Part shown: piece after piece, positions 1 to 6,729 of the stretch | Position numbering within the stretch: the stretch's first letter is position 1 | How the letters are laid out: each line of letters opens with the position of its first letter | From: Gammaproteobacteria bacterium | GTDB lineage: Bacteria > Pseudomonadota > Gammaproteobacteria > Pseudomonadales > Azotimanducaceae | Direction: 5' to 3' | DNA length: 11,371 bases | NCBI GenBank assembly: GCA_026706425.1 | Contig: JAPOYW010000085.1 | Span: 1-11,371 of the forward strand | The notes under the pieces: model-generated | The model's database searches: none | Told to the model about the DNA's origin: nothing | Seen by the model: only the letters and a program-made list of their open reading frames with translations | Position numbers and translations under genes: made by a program

Positions 1-838
1 CTCGCCTGCGCTGTGCAATGGCCCAGGCCCAGAAAACCCGCCTCCCCATGCCATCGAGTAGCGATTCCGACGCGAAGCTCGCACCGCCTGGATAGGTCAG
101 CCGATGGTGGCTGTCGAGGACGAAAGTCCCGGTGTGGTAGCGGCCGAGGTAGTAGCGCGTGCCGCGAGGGTGGCTGATGCACATCAGCACATGGCGACCG
201 CCCAATTTGAAGAAATCGGGACAAGCGCAATCCTCGTTCTCGTCGGTCCAGTTCGGATTCGGGCTGTAGTACGGTCGTTGGTAGTCCCAGCTTTCGAGAT
301 CCCGGGACGTGAACAGGTACGCCGTGTCGCGTACGTTGTGGGGTTTGACCAACCCGCCCAGGATCATGTGGTAGACATCGCCGTCGAGCCAGGCATGGGG
401 GTCGAAGACCCGGTACACGTCGAAGGCGGGGTCGCCGCGTTTGGGCTCGGCGATGACGGGATTGGCGGGATGTCGCCGCCACCGGACGAGGTCGTCGTCT
501 TCTGCGAAGGCGATGCAGATTCCCGCGTTGATGCCGTAGTAGACGAGAGCCGGGACGCCCTCCCGCGTGATGAGCGCGCAACCCGAGAAGATGCCTTCCT
601 CCAGGACATCGCCACCGGGCTTGAGTGCTGGCGGATGGAACCGCCAATGCACGAGATCCGCGCTCGATGCGTGACCCCAGCAGTGGCCGCGGCGTGGAAG
701 GCCGGGATCCTGGAAGATGTAGAACAGGTGATAGCGACCGCGCCAGAACAGCGCCCCGTTCGGATCGAAGGGCGAGCAGGGACCCTCCGGCGCCACGAAG
801 TGGTACCGCGGTACGTGGCGTTCTTCGCGTGTGGCCAT
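1..838 (-). CDS. GH32-like glycoside hydrolase (beta-fructosidase fold), 3' end cut off by window edge
   Basis: The reading frame runs from an ATG at 838 to the window edge (279 codons) with no stop. An in-frame TAG lies 18 nt upstream of the ATG and GGAAG gives a modest ribosome site, so this start is secure. The product resembles the five-bladed propeller of GH32 enzymes, which hydrolyse fructosides. SPFDPNGALF (residues 22-31, D25) matches the nucleophile motif usually written WMNDPNG. FSGCAL (84-89) matches FSGSAV. VFDPHAW (144-150, D146) stands at the RDP motif. FASES..DGMGRRVFWAWA (255-272) matches the late GRRILWGW block. At the ECPD acid/base motif the sequence reads CACPDFF, so the usual glutamate is Ala205. 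This may be a non-classical subfamily with another acid, or an inactive protein. No signal peptide is visible, so a cytoplasmic location is inferred. It could also be filed under GH43-like propellers. It is divergent from the CoA-transferase array. Confidence 0.75.
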   Translation of the reverse strand, partial: MATREERHVPRYHFVAPEGPCSPFDPNGALFWRGRYHLFYIFQDPGLPRRGHCWGHASSADLVHWRFHPPALKPGGDVLEEGIFSGCALITREGVPALVYYGINAGICIAFAEDDDLVRWRRHPANPVIAEPKRGDPAFDVYRVFDPHAWLDGDVYHMILGGLVKPHNVRDTAYLFTSRDLESWDYQRPYYSPNPNWTDENEDCACPDFFKLGGRHVLMCISHPRGTRYYLGRYHTGTFVLDSHHRLTYPGGASFASESLLDGMGRRVFWAWAIAQRRR

Positions 839-947
839 CGTCGCTTCCCGTGGCTATTGTCGTTCGGCGCGGGGTCGGGGGCCAGCGGTACGTGCGTCTC
901 GCTACGGCATGAATCATCCCCGTGTTTGGGTTATTTTTCACCGGCGC

Positions 948-954
948 AAGGGGG
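948..954 (+). promoter_or_regulatory. Candidate ribosome binding site for the first CoA-transferase gene
   Basis: AAGGGGG lies 12 nt before the GTG at 967. It is the only purine-rich anti-16S match near the possible starts. The longer frame that opens at GTG 922 has no such site and would add a tail (FGLFFTGARG...) that is not typical of the family. The spacing is a little long, so this is a weak call. Confidence 0.35.
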
Positions 955-966
955 TACGTAACCGAA

Positions 967-2094
967 GTGACGACTGAAGGGGCGTTGGCCGGCCTCAAGG
1001 TTCTCGACGTGGCCGGCACGATCGCCAGCGGCTATTGCGGCAAGCTGTTCGCGGATCACGGCGCCGAAGTGATCAACGTGGAGCCGCCCGACGGCGGTTT
1101 CGAAACGCGCCGGGAACCGCCGCTCGTTCCCGGTGCCGCCGTACCGGAATCGAGCGCCTTGCACGCCTACCTCAGCACCAACAAGGCGAGCGTCGCCTTG
1201 GACATCGATGCCGAACCGGAGCAACTGTTGCGGCTGGCGCAGGGCAGCGCCGTGGTCCTCGACGACGGTCGTTTCGATTGCACCGCCTTCACGGAGGTTG
1301 CGCCCGAGGTGGTGGTGTCCACGATTACCTGGTTCGGTCGCCACGGCCCCTACGCCGGTTTCGAGGGCAACGGCGCCGTGGTGTGGGCTCTGGCCGGCAT
1401 GGTGCGGAACGTTGGCCCCGAACAGGGGCCGCCCTGGGTGCCGACGGGCTGCGGGGCGGAAATCGTCGGCGGCCTGGCGGCCTACATCGGCACCCTGGGA
1501 CAGGTTGTCTCCCGCGCCATGGGGAATGCCACGGGGCCGGTGCGCCTCGATACGAGCATCCACGAAGCCAACCTCTGCTTTACGGAGGTGGGCGGCGTCG
1601 GAGGCTACCGCAGCGGGCGCCGCGGCAAGCGCCTGGGCGTCAACCGTTTCGCGCCGACCTATCCGCTGGGCGTCTACGCCTGTGCGGATGGCTGGCTTGG
1701 CGTGACGGCCTTGACCCCGAGGCAGTGGAGGAACTTCTGCTCGCTGCTCGCCATGGATCAGTACGCGGACGAACCCGACTACCAGACTGCGATCGGACGG
1801 CTGTTGGACTACGACACCCTGGAACCGATCATCCGGGCGCGGGTGAGGAAACGCTCCGCTGCCGAACTGGTCGCCCGGGGACAGTCCCTGCGTATCCCGC
1901 TGGCGCCGGTACCGACCATGGCGGAACTGTTCTCGGTGGACCAGTACGTCCACCGGGGCGCGTTCACCCGGATTGCCTGCAACGGGACCGGTTTCAGCGT
2001 GCCCGCGACGCCGTTTCGGTTGTTCCGTACACCGTCCGCAGCGGGCGGCACCGTGGCCCGGCTTGGCGAGTCAAACACAGAGTACCTCCCATGA
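967..2094 (+). CDS. CaiB/BaiF family (class III) CoA-transferase, type A single domain
   Basis: Class III CoA-transferases move CoA between carboxylic acids through an aspartyl-CoA intermediate; the family also holds 2-methylacyl-CoA racemases. The N-terminal block LAGLKVLDVAG (8-18) and LFADHGAEVINVEPP (27-41) is the Rossmann-like CoA-binding start of the family. VRLDTSIHEA (192-201) supplies the catalytic aspartate, D195, equivalent to D169 of formyl-CoA transferase. GTG 967 was chosen over GTG 922 because it has a ribosome site and a normal N-terminus. The 375 residues are slightly short for the family. Compared with the next gene it has a compressed segment after the STNKASVALD motif (70-79), a trait shared with the N-terminal halves of both fusion proteins in this window. 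I call this type A. The gene ends CTC CCA TGA inside the left edge of a repeat element. It is probably co-transcribed with the next two genes. Substrate unknown. Confidence 0.88.
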   Translation: MTTEGALAGLKVLDVAGTIASGYCGKLFADHGAEVINVEPPDGGFETRREPPLVPGAAVPESSALHAYLSTNKASVALDIDAEPEQLLRLAQGSAVVLDDGRFDCTAFTEVAPEVVVSTITWFGRHGPYAGFEGNGAVVWALAGMVRNVGPEQGPPWVPTGCGAEIVGGLAAYIGTLGQVVSRAMGNATGPVRLDTSIHEANLCFTEVGGVGGYRSGRRGKRLGVNRFAPTYPLGVYACADGWLGVTALTPRQWRNFCSLLAMDQYADEPDYQTAIGRLLDYDTLEPIIRARVRKRSAAELVARGQSLRIPLAPVPTMAELFSVDQYVHRGAFTRIACNGTGFSVPATPFRLFRTPSAAGGTVARLGESNTEYLP

Positions 2095-2218
2095 AACAAA
2101 TGCGTCCTTTGTTGCCTGGCGGTCAGCGCCGCCTCGCCGGCGCGCCCTGGCGTGCGCGTTGGAGAATTCGCGGAGCGAATTCTCGGGGCGACCGCAAAGC
2201 GGTCGCGTCTCGCATGAC
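2086..2218 (+). repeat. Intergenic tandem-hairpin repeat, copy 1 (between CoA-transferase genes 1 and 2)
   Basis: This segment aligns along its whole length with 3429-3560. It begins CTCCCATGAA (2086-2095, holding the stop of gene 1) and ends CTCGCATGAC (2209-2218, holding the start of gene 2); 8 of these 10 bases agree. The right half is almost identical to copy 2 and holds two perfect hairpins. The left half is more diverged but keeps CAAA...TTTG (2097-2111). The period from left to right boundary is 123 nt, against 122 nt in copy 2. No ribosome binding site is present ahead of gene 2. It is most likely a REP-like or MITE-like dispersed element; no transposase is nearby. Confidence 0.85.
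2162..2206 (+). other. Two perfect tandem hairpins in repeat copy 1
   Basis: The first hairpin is GAGAATTCGC, loop GGA, GCGAATTCTC (2162-2184, 10-bp stem). The second is GCGACCGC, loop AAA, GCGGTCGC (2188-2206, 8-bp stem). Only three bases separate them. The second ends 7 nt before the ATG of gene 2, where a ribosome site would normally lie. There is no U-tract, so a simple rho-independent terminator is unlikely. Confidence 0.85.
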
Positions 2219-3437
2219 CCGGCCGGGAGTTCTCGCTGGCCTGCGGGTCGTGGATCTGTCCATGGGCTGGGCGGGACCGCTTGCCGCACGTCATTTGGCG
2301 GACATCGGTGCCGACGTCGTCAAGGTCGAGGGCTGCGTGCGCTTCGACTGGTGGCGAGGTTGGGAAGCGACCCAGGCGTGGATCGACAGCCACGGCGCGG
2401 AGAAGAACCCGGCGTTCAACATGGTCAACCGCAACAAGCGCGACCTGACCCTCGATCTGTCGACACCTGCGGGCAGCGACCTGCTGAAGCGCCTGGTCGC
2501 CATCTCCGACGTCGTTGTCGAGAACTACTCGGCGGGCGTGCTGCCGAAACTCGGCCTCGACTACCCGGTGCTGTCCGGAATCAATCCGGCCCTGGTCATG
2601 ATCTCGATGCCGGCGTTCGGCACGGATGGTCCATGGTCGGGCTACCGGGCCTACGGCTCCACCGTGGAACAGGCGTCGGGATTGCCCCACCTGTCGGGCG
2701 AAACCGACTATCCGCCGACCATGGTGCACGTCGCGCTCGGCGACTCCGTAGGCGGCTTGAACGGTGCCGCGGCGTTGCTCACGGCGCTCTACGCGAGGCA
2801 GCGTACCGGCGAAGGCCAACACCTCGACCTGTCCCAGTCGGAGTGCCTGTTCCCGCTCGGCGTGCAGGGGATTCTCACGCAGTCGGTCACGGGCGAGCCG
2901 CCGCCGCGGCTGGGGAACCGCTCCGCGCGCCATGCGCCCCACGGCGTCTACCGGTGCGTCGGCGAAGACGAGTGGATCGCCATCGCCGTGCAGTCGGAAG
3001 AGGAATGGGAGGCGTTTTCGGCGTTCTCCGGCATCGACGGGTTCGGCGATGCGGCGGACCGACTAGGCAGGGCCGACGAACTCGATGCCGCGGTCACGAG
3101 CTTCACCGAAGACAAAGTGGCGGAAGTGCTGATGTTGGAACTCCAGGCCGTTGGCGTCCGGGCCGGCTACGTGGCGAGCGGCTTGGAACTCGCGACGGAC
3201 CCCCATCTCGCCGGACGTGGCTTCTGGAAGCTGATGGAGCGGGATCACGTCGGGGTTCTGCCGCATCCCGCCGCACCGTACCGGGTGGGCGAGGAACCCT
3301 TCGACATCGACCGCCCCGCACCGACCTTGGGCCAGCACAACCGGGAGTTGCTGGATGATCTGCTTGGCTTGAGCGAGGCCGAGATAGACGACCTGGAGCG
3401 CGAAGGCATCATCGGTACCCAGCCAAGGCTCCCATGA
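2214..3437 (+). CDS. CaiB/BaiF family (class III) CoA-transferase, type B single domain
   Basis: This is a canonical full-length family member of 407 aa. GVLAGLRVVDLSMGWAGPLAA (5-25) and LADIGADVVKVEG (28-40) form the CoA-binding start. FNMVNRNKRDLTLDL (68-82) is the conserved NRNK block. GEGQHLDLSQSE (199-210) carries the catalytic D205. APTLGQHNRELL near the C-terminus is the usual end motif. The frame is open far upstream of 2214, but that part overlaps gene 1 and the repeat and shows no homology, so ATG 2214 is taken as the start. There is no Shine-Dalgarno site; a hairpin stem ends 7 nt upstream. This and the C-terminal halves of the two fusions form what I call type B. It may pair with the type A product of the preceding gene as a heteromer, as in the BbsE/BbsF benzylsuccinate CoA-transferase; that is inference. 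Substrate unknown. Confidence 0.92.
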   Translation: MTRPGVLAGLRVVDLSMGWAGPLAARHLADIGADVVKVEGCVRFDWWRGWEATQAWIDSHGAEKNPAFNMVNRNKRDLTLDLSTPAGSDLLKRLVAISDVVVENYSAGVLPKLGLDYPVLSGINPALVMISMPAFGTDGPWSGYRAYGSTVEQASGLPHLSGETDYPPTMVHVALGDSVGGLNGAAALLTALYARQRTGEGQHLDLSQSECLFPLGVQGILTQSVTGEPPPRLGNRSARHAPHGVYRCVGEDEWIAIAVQSEEEWEAFSAFSGIDGFGDAADRLGRADELDAAVTSFTEDKVAEVLMLELQAVGVRAGYVASGLELATDPHLAGRGFWKLMERDHVGVLPHPAAPYRVGEEPFDIDRPAPTLGQHNRELLDDLLGLSEAEIDDLEREGIIGTQPRLP

Positions 3438-3560
3438 ACCAAACGACTCGTTTGTTGTGGGTGGTCCGTTCTGCCTCGCCCGTGCGCCCTGCCGTGCGTA
3501 ATGGAGAATTCGCGGAGCGAATTCTCGGGGCGACCGCGAAGCGGTCGCGTCTCCCATGAA
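3429..3560 (+). repeat. Intergenic tandem-hairpin repeat, copy 2 (between CoA-transferase genes 2 and 3)
   Basis: This is the second copy of the element at 2086-2218. Here the bounding direct repeat is perfect: CTCCCATGAA at 3429-3438 (with the stop of gene 2) and again at 3551-3560 (with the start of gene 3). Besides the two shared hairpins it has a third perfect one on the left, CAAACG, loop ACT, CGTTTG (3440-3454). Merging the two boundary repeats would leave the genes overlapping by ATGA, a normal translational-coupling junction. This suggests the element inserted there with a target duplication, or carries these ends itself. Confidence 0.85.
3504..3548 (+). other. Two perfect tandem hairpins in repeat copy 2
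   Basis: The first hairpin (3504-3526) is identical to that of copy 1: 10-bp stem, loop GGA. The second (3530-3548) keeps the same 8-bp stem but its loop is GAA instead of AAA. The stems are conserved while the loop varies, which fits selection on structure or recent spread. The second stem ends 7 nt before the ATG at 3556. Confidence 0.85.
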
Positions 3561-5883
3561 GCCGCCACTCGACGGCATCCGCGTCATCGACGCCACCACG
3601 CGCTGGGGCGAACTCGCGGGAAAGGTGCTTGCCGAACTCGGTGCCGAGGTCTTCAAGATCGAGCCGCCCCAGGGTTGCGAGTCGCGCCGCCTGGGTCCGT
3701 TCGATGGCGACGAGTCGCTGTACTGGGCGTGCACGGGCGCGGGCAAGAAGAGTGTCGTCGCCGACGATGCAACGCCGTTCCTGGCTGACGCGGACGTGTT
3801 CATCGAGTCCGGGCGTTGCCGGGATCTCTCCGGTGACTTTCCCGGGCTCGTCCACGTATCCGTCACCCCCTTCGGCACCACGGGACCGCTCGCCGACGCG
3901 CCGGCCGCGGAAGTGACCATTGAAGCGGCGGGCGGGCTGGTGGGACTGCAGGGCGATCCCGATCGTTCACCTGTACCCATGGGCGCGATGCCGCAGGCCG
4001 CGTTTCACGCCGGCGCGCAAGCCGCCGCCGACATCGTTGTCGCCCTCTACGAGCGCGAGCGGTCGGGGCTCGGTCAACACCTGGATGTCTCCGCCCAGGC
4101 ATGCGTCGTTTGGACGCTGATGAACGCCACCGGCTATCCGCCGAATACGGGCCGCAATCCGCCGGGAACCAGCGAGTTCCGGGGACAGCCACCGCCGTCG
4201 GCGGCGCGGCAGCGGCTGAGGTTGCCGAACAATGTCCAGTGCCGTCACGGGTTGATCCAGGTTCGCTTCCAGATGCGCCATATCGGTGAACGCACCTTCG
4301 ACGCGCTGCTGCGCTGGGTGGAGTCGTCGGGGATGGAAGTCCCGGACAACGTCCGTGGAATGGATCTCGGTTCGTGGCTCTCCTTGCTTCGTGCCGGTGA
4401 ATTGGACCTCGAAGCGGCCCAGACGGCGGCCGACTTGATCGAAGAACTGCTTACTACGAAGACCCTGCAGGAAGTCCAGCTCTACTCGGCCCGGCACGGT
4501 CTCACCTTGGCCGCCATCCACACGATTCCCGACCTGCTGCGCGATCCGCAACTGGCTGATCGCGACTTTTGGCTGGGGAATGCAGCGAAGCCGCACGAAA
4601 CCGGCCGGGTTCCGCGACGCCTCCATGCCGGCCCCTTCGCCCGGCTGTCGCGTACCCCGTTGTCGTTGAATCGGAAGGCCCCGACCTTGGGATCCTCGAC
4701 TCCGCCATCCCCGCGTCCACCCAGACAGGGGTCGGGAACCCCTGACGCGCCGTTTGCCGGGCTGAAGGTGGCGGATTTCAGCTGGGTAGGCGTCGGCCCC
4801 ATGATCGGCAAGGCGCTGGCGGACCACGGCGCCACCGTGGTGCGCATCGAGTCGGCGAACCGAGTCGACCTGTTGCGTACGGCGCCGCCGTTCAAGGACG
4901 ACGAACCGGGTCAGGATCGGGCGCAGTTCATGGCCAATTTCAATACGTCGAAGCTTGGCATGACGATCGACCTCAAGAACCCGGAAGGACCCCAACTGGC
5001 CCGTCGGATGGCCGATTGGGCGGATGTGGTCCTGGAGAGCTACTCGCCGGGGACGATGGCCCGGTTCGGCCTCGATTGGGAGACGCTCTCCGCGGATCGG
5101 GACGACCTCGTTATGCTGTCAACGTCGATGCGTGGCCAGACCGGTCGCGAGCGCGGTTATTCCGGTTTCGGCGGCCAGGGCGCGTGCATCGCCGGCCTAT
5201 TCGACCTGGTCGGCTGGCCGGACCGGCAGCCGTCGGGTCCCTGGGGCGCGTACACGGACTTCATTTCGCCGCGGTTCGGCATCAGTGGGCTGGTTGCGGC
5301 ACTCATACATCGGCGTCGTACGGGACTCGGCCAGTACATCGATCTCGCGCAGATCGAGTGCGGCATCCGGTTCATCGAACCGTTGATCCTCGACTACGCT
5401 GCCACGGGTCGGGTCGCGGAACGTCTGGGCCAGGCCTCGCCGAGCCTCGATCCGCACGGCGTCTTGCCGTGCGCGGGCGAGCAGCGCTACGTCGGTGTGG
5501 GGGTCGAAACGGCGGTCGAGCGTCGGGCTCTTGCGGCGTTGCTCGACGGTCGCGAACTGGCTGATTGGTGCGCGTGTCGCGATGCGTTCGATGCCGCGGC
5601 CGAACTGCGACGCGCCGGCGTGCCCGCCTACGTCGTGATGAGGCCGAGCGACCTGTACGAGGATCCGCAGCTAGTCCACCGGGGGTTCTTCGAAACGCTT
5701 GACCACCCCGTCATGGGACCGACGCCCTACGATGGCCCCGCCACGATCTTCTCCCGAACCCCGCAGCGGCTGCGCTCGCCCGCGCCGTGTCTCGGCCAGC
5801 ACAACGACGAGGTGCTACGCGATCATCTGGGAATGGAAACCGACGAGATCGAGCGCTTGCGTGGCATAGGCGCGCTCCGCTGA
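3556..5883 (+). CDS. Two-domain fused CaiB/BaiF (class III) CoA-transferase, both catalytic Asp present
   Basis: At 775 aa this is about twice the usual family length and contains two complete domains. Domain 1 (about 1-380) starts LDGIRVIDATTRWGE and has D177 in GLGQHLDVSAQ. It is type A, with a shortened segment after GAGKKSVVADD (61-71). It ends with APTLG (375-379), the usual C-terminal family motif, which runs into a Pro/Ser-rich linker (about 380-397). Domain 2 (about 398-775) starts FAGLKVADFSWVGVGPM and has FNTSKLGMTIDL (462-473), D596 in GLGQYIDLAQIE (590-601), and the end motif CLGQHNDEVL. Both nucleophiles are present, so both halves could be active. ATG 3556 is the right boundary of the repeat and no ribosome site is seen. 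It is probably the last gene of the plus-strand set. Its stop lies 11 nt from the stop of the convergent sulfurtransferase gene, with no obvious terminator between. Substrate unknown. Confidence 0.9.
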   Translation: MKPPLDGIRVIDATTRWGELAGKVLAELGAEVFKIEPPQGCESRRLGPFDGDESLYWACTGAGKKSVVADDATPFLADADVFIESGRCRDLSGDFPGLVHVSVTPFGTTGPLADAPAAEVTIEAAGGLVGLQGDPDRSPVPMGAMPQAAFHAGAQAAADIVVALYERERSGLGQHLDVSAQACVVWTLMNATGYPPNTGRNPPGTSEFRGQPPPSAARQRLRLPNNVQCRHGLIQVRFQMRHIGERTFDALLRWVESSGMEVPDNVRGMDLGSWLSLLRAGELDLEAAQTAADLIEELLTTKTLQEVQLYSARHGLTLAAIHTIPDLLRDPQLADRDFWLGNAAKPHETGRVPRRLHAGPFARLSRTPLSLNRKAPTLGSSTPPSPRPPRQGSGTPDAPFAGLKVADFSWVGVGPMIGKALADHGATVVRIESANRVDLLRTAPPFKDDEPGQDRAQFMANFNTSKLGMTIDLKNPEGPQLARRMADWADVVLESYSPGTMARFGLDWETLSADRDDLVMLSTSMRGQTGRERGYSGFGGQGACIAGLFDLVGWPDRQPSGPWGAYTDFISPRFGISGLVAALIHRRRTGLGQYIDLAQIECGIRFIEPLILDYAATGRVAERLGQASPSLDPHGVLPCAGEQRYVGVGVETAVERRALAALLDGRELADWCACRDAFDAAAELRRAGVPAYVVMRPSDLYEDPQLVHRGFFETLDHPVMGPTPYDGPATIFSRTPQRLRSPAPCLGQHNDEVLRDHLGMETDEIERLRGIGALR

Positions 5884-5894
5884 CGGTCGGGGTG

Positions 5895-6647
5895 TTATGT
5901 CGCGACGGGATTGCCTGGGTCGGTGATCCACTCGCTCCATGAACCCGGGTAGAGCGCGGGTTCCGGCCTGCCGGCGTGGACCATGGCGAGCACGTTGTGG
6001 GCCGCCGTCACGCCGGAGCCGCAGTAGCAGACCACCGGCTTGCCCTCTTCGTCGGCGAGCAGGGCATCGAAACGGCGTTGCAGCGCGACCGGTTCGAGGA
6101 ATCGGCCGTCGTCGCCGAGGTTGCCTTGGAACGGCGCATTCAGCGCACCGGCGATATGGCCCGCCACGGGGTCGATGGTTTCGTTCTCGCCGTGGAACCG
6201 GTCGCTGGCCCGGGCGTCGACGAGCGTCCATCTGCCGGCGTGTTCGCGAAGGCGTTGCATCGACACCGGAGTAGGAACAGACGGCGGGCCGACGGAATCG
6301 CTTGCCGCATGCGTTCCTTCGCGTTCGAGCCATGCTTGGTAGCCGCCGTCGAGTACGGCGACGGCGGCGTGTCCGGTCCAACGGACCATCCACCACAGCC
6401 GGGCGGCGAACATGCCGCCCGTGTCGTCGTAGGCGACGACCTGCGTTTCGGGCGTTACACCGTGTCGTGTCAACAAGGACTCGAACGCCGCTCGTTCCGG
6501 TAGGGGATGGCGCCCGGTTCTACCGGCGTCTACAGGACCGGACAGGTCGATGTTCAAGTGCAGGTACGCGGCCCCGGGAATGTGACCCTCCGTGTAGCGG
6601 CGGCCGCCTGCATCCGCATCGGCGAGGTCGAACCGGCAATCGAACAC
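5895..6647 (-). CDS. sseA: 3-mercaptopyruvate sulfurtransferase-like tandem rhodanese protein
   Basis: This family moves sulfane sulfur from 3-mercaptopyruvate or thiosulfate to thiophilic acceptors, usually in the cytoplasm. Two rhodanese domains are visible. The N-terminal one (about 1-112) is inactive, with VVAYDDTGG (70-78) in place of the active loop, and keeps LDGGYQAW (99-106). The C-terminal one carries VVCYCGSGVTA (205-215), with active Cys209. The CGSGVTA loop is typical of mercaptopyruvate enzymes rather than thiosulfate ones (CRKGVTA). GTG 6647 is the only canonical start after an in-frame stop, but it gives a short protein of 250 aa that opens in the middle of the family's first strand (VRVFDCRFDL). 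Twenty more open codons upstream read like a normal N-terminus (LIGAEDLAALPESQ), so translation probably begins at about 6695-6707 from a rare start codon. It is likely co-transcribed after the fused CoA-transferase gene. The gene symbol is by family only. Confidence 0.82.
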   Translation of the reverse strand: MFDCRFDLADADAGGRRYTEGHIPGAAYLHLNIDLSGPVDAGRTGRHPLPERAAFESLLTRHGVTPETQVVAYDDTGGMFAARLWWMVRWTGHAAVAVLDGGYQAWLEREGTHAASDSVGPPSVPTPVSMQRLREHAGRWTLVDARASDRFHGENETIDPVAGHIAGALNAPFQGNLGDDGRFLEPVALQRRFDALLADEEGKPVVCYCGSGVTAAHNVLAMVHAGRPEPALYPGSWSEWITDPGNPVAT

Positions 6648-6713
6648 ACGGACTTGGGATTCGGGCAGTGCCGCGAGATCCTCGGCACCGATCAGCGTGG
6701 TATGGATAAGCCG

Positions 6714-6719
6714 CTCCTC
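6714..6719 (-). promoter_or_regulatory. Candidate ribosome binding site upstream of the annotated sulfurtransferase start
   Basis: On the minus strand GAGGAG lies six nt ahead of an in-frame ATC codon at 6707 and 18 nt ahead of an in-frame CTG at 6695. It is far from the GTG at 6647. Its spacing supports a non-canonical start upstream of the GTG. Confidence 0.4.
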
Positions 6720-6729
6720 GTGTCGGAAC

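Noticed and set aside
104..961. A 285-codon plus-strand frame at the left edge.
   Set aside because: It is antisense to the GH32-like gene, which has conserved motifs; the plus-strand translation has low complexity (V, A, G, R, E) and no family features.
2162..2206. The hairpins as a rho-independent terminator.
   Set aside because: No T-run follows either stem, and the next same-strand gene begins 7 nt later.
1035..2213. The long upstream extension of the gene 2 frame.
   Set aside because: It overlaps gene 1 in another frame and crosses the repeat; the translation is Arg/Gly-rich noise until the family N-terminus at 2214.
2086..3560. The two hairpin repeats as the beginning of a CRISPR array.
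   Set aside because: There are only two copies, more than 1 kb apart, each over 120 nt, with a full gene between them and no cas gene.
5884..5894. A bidirectional terminator between the convergent genes.
   Set aside because: The gap is only 11 nt and no inverted repeat was seen in or around it.
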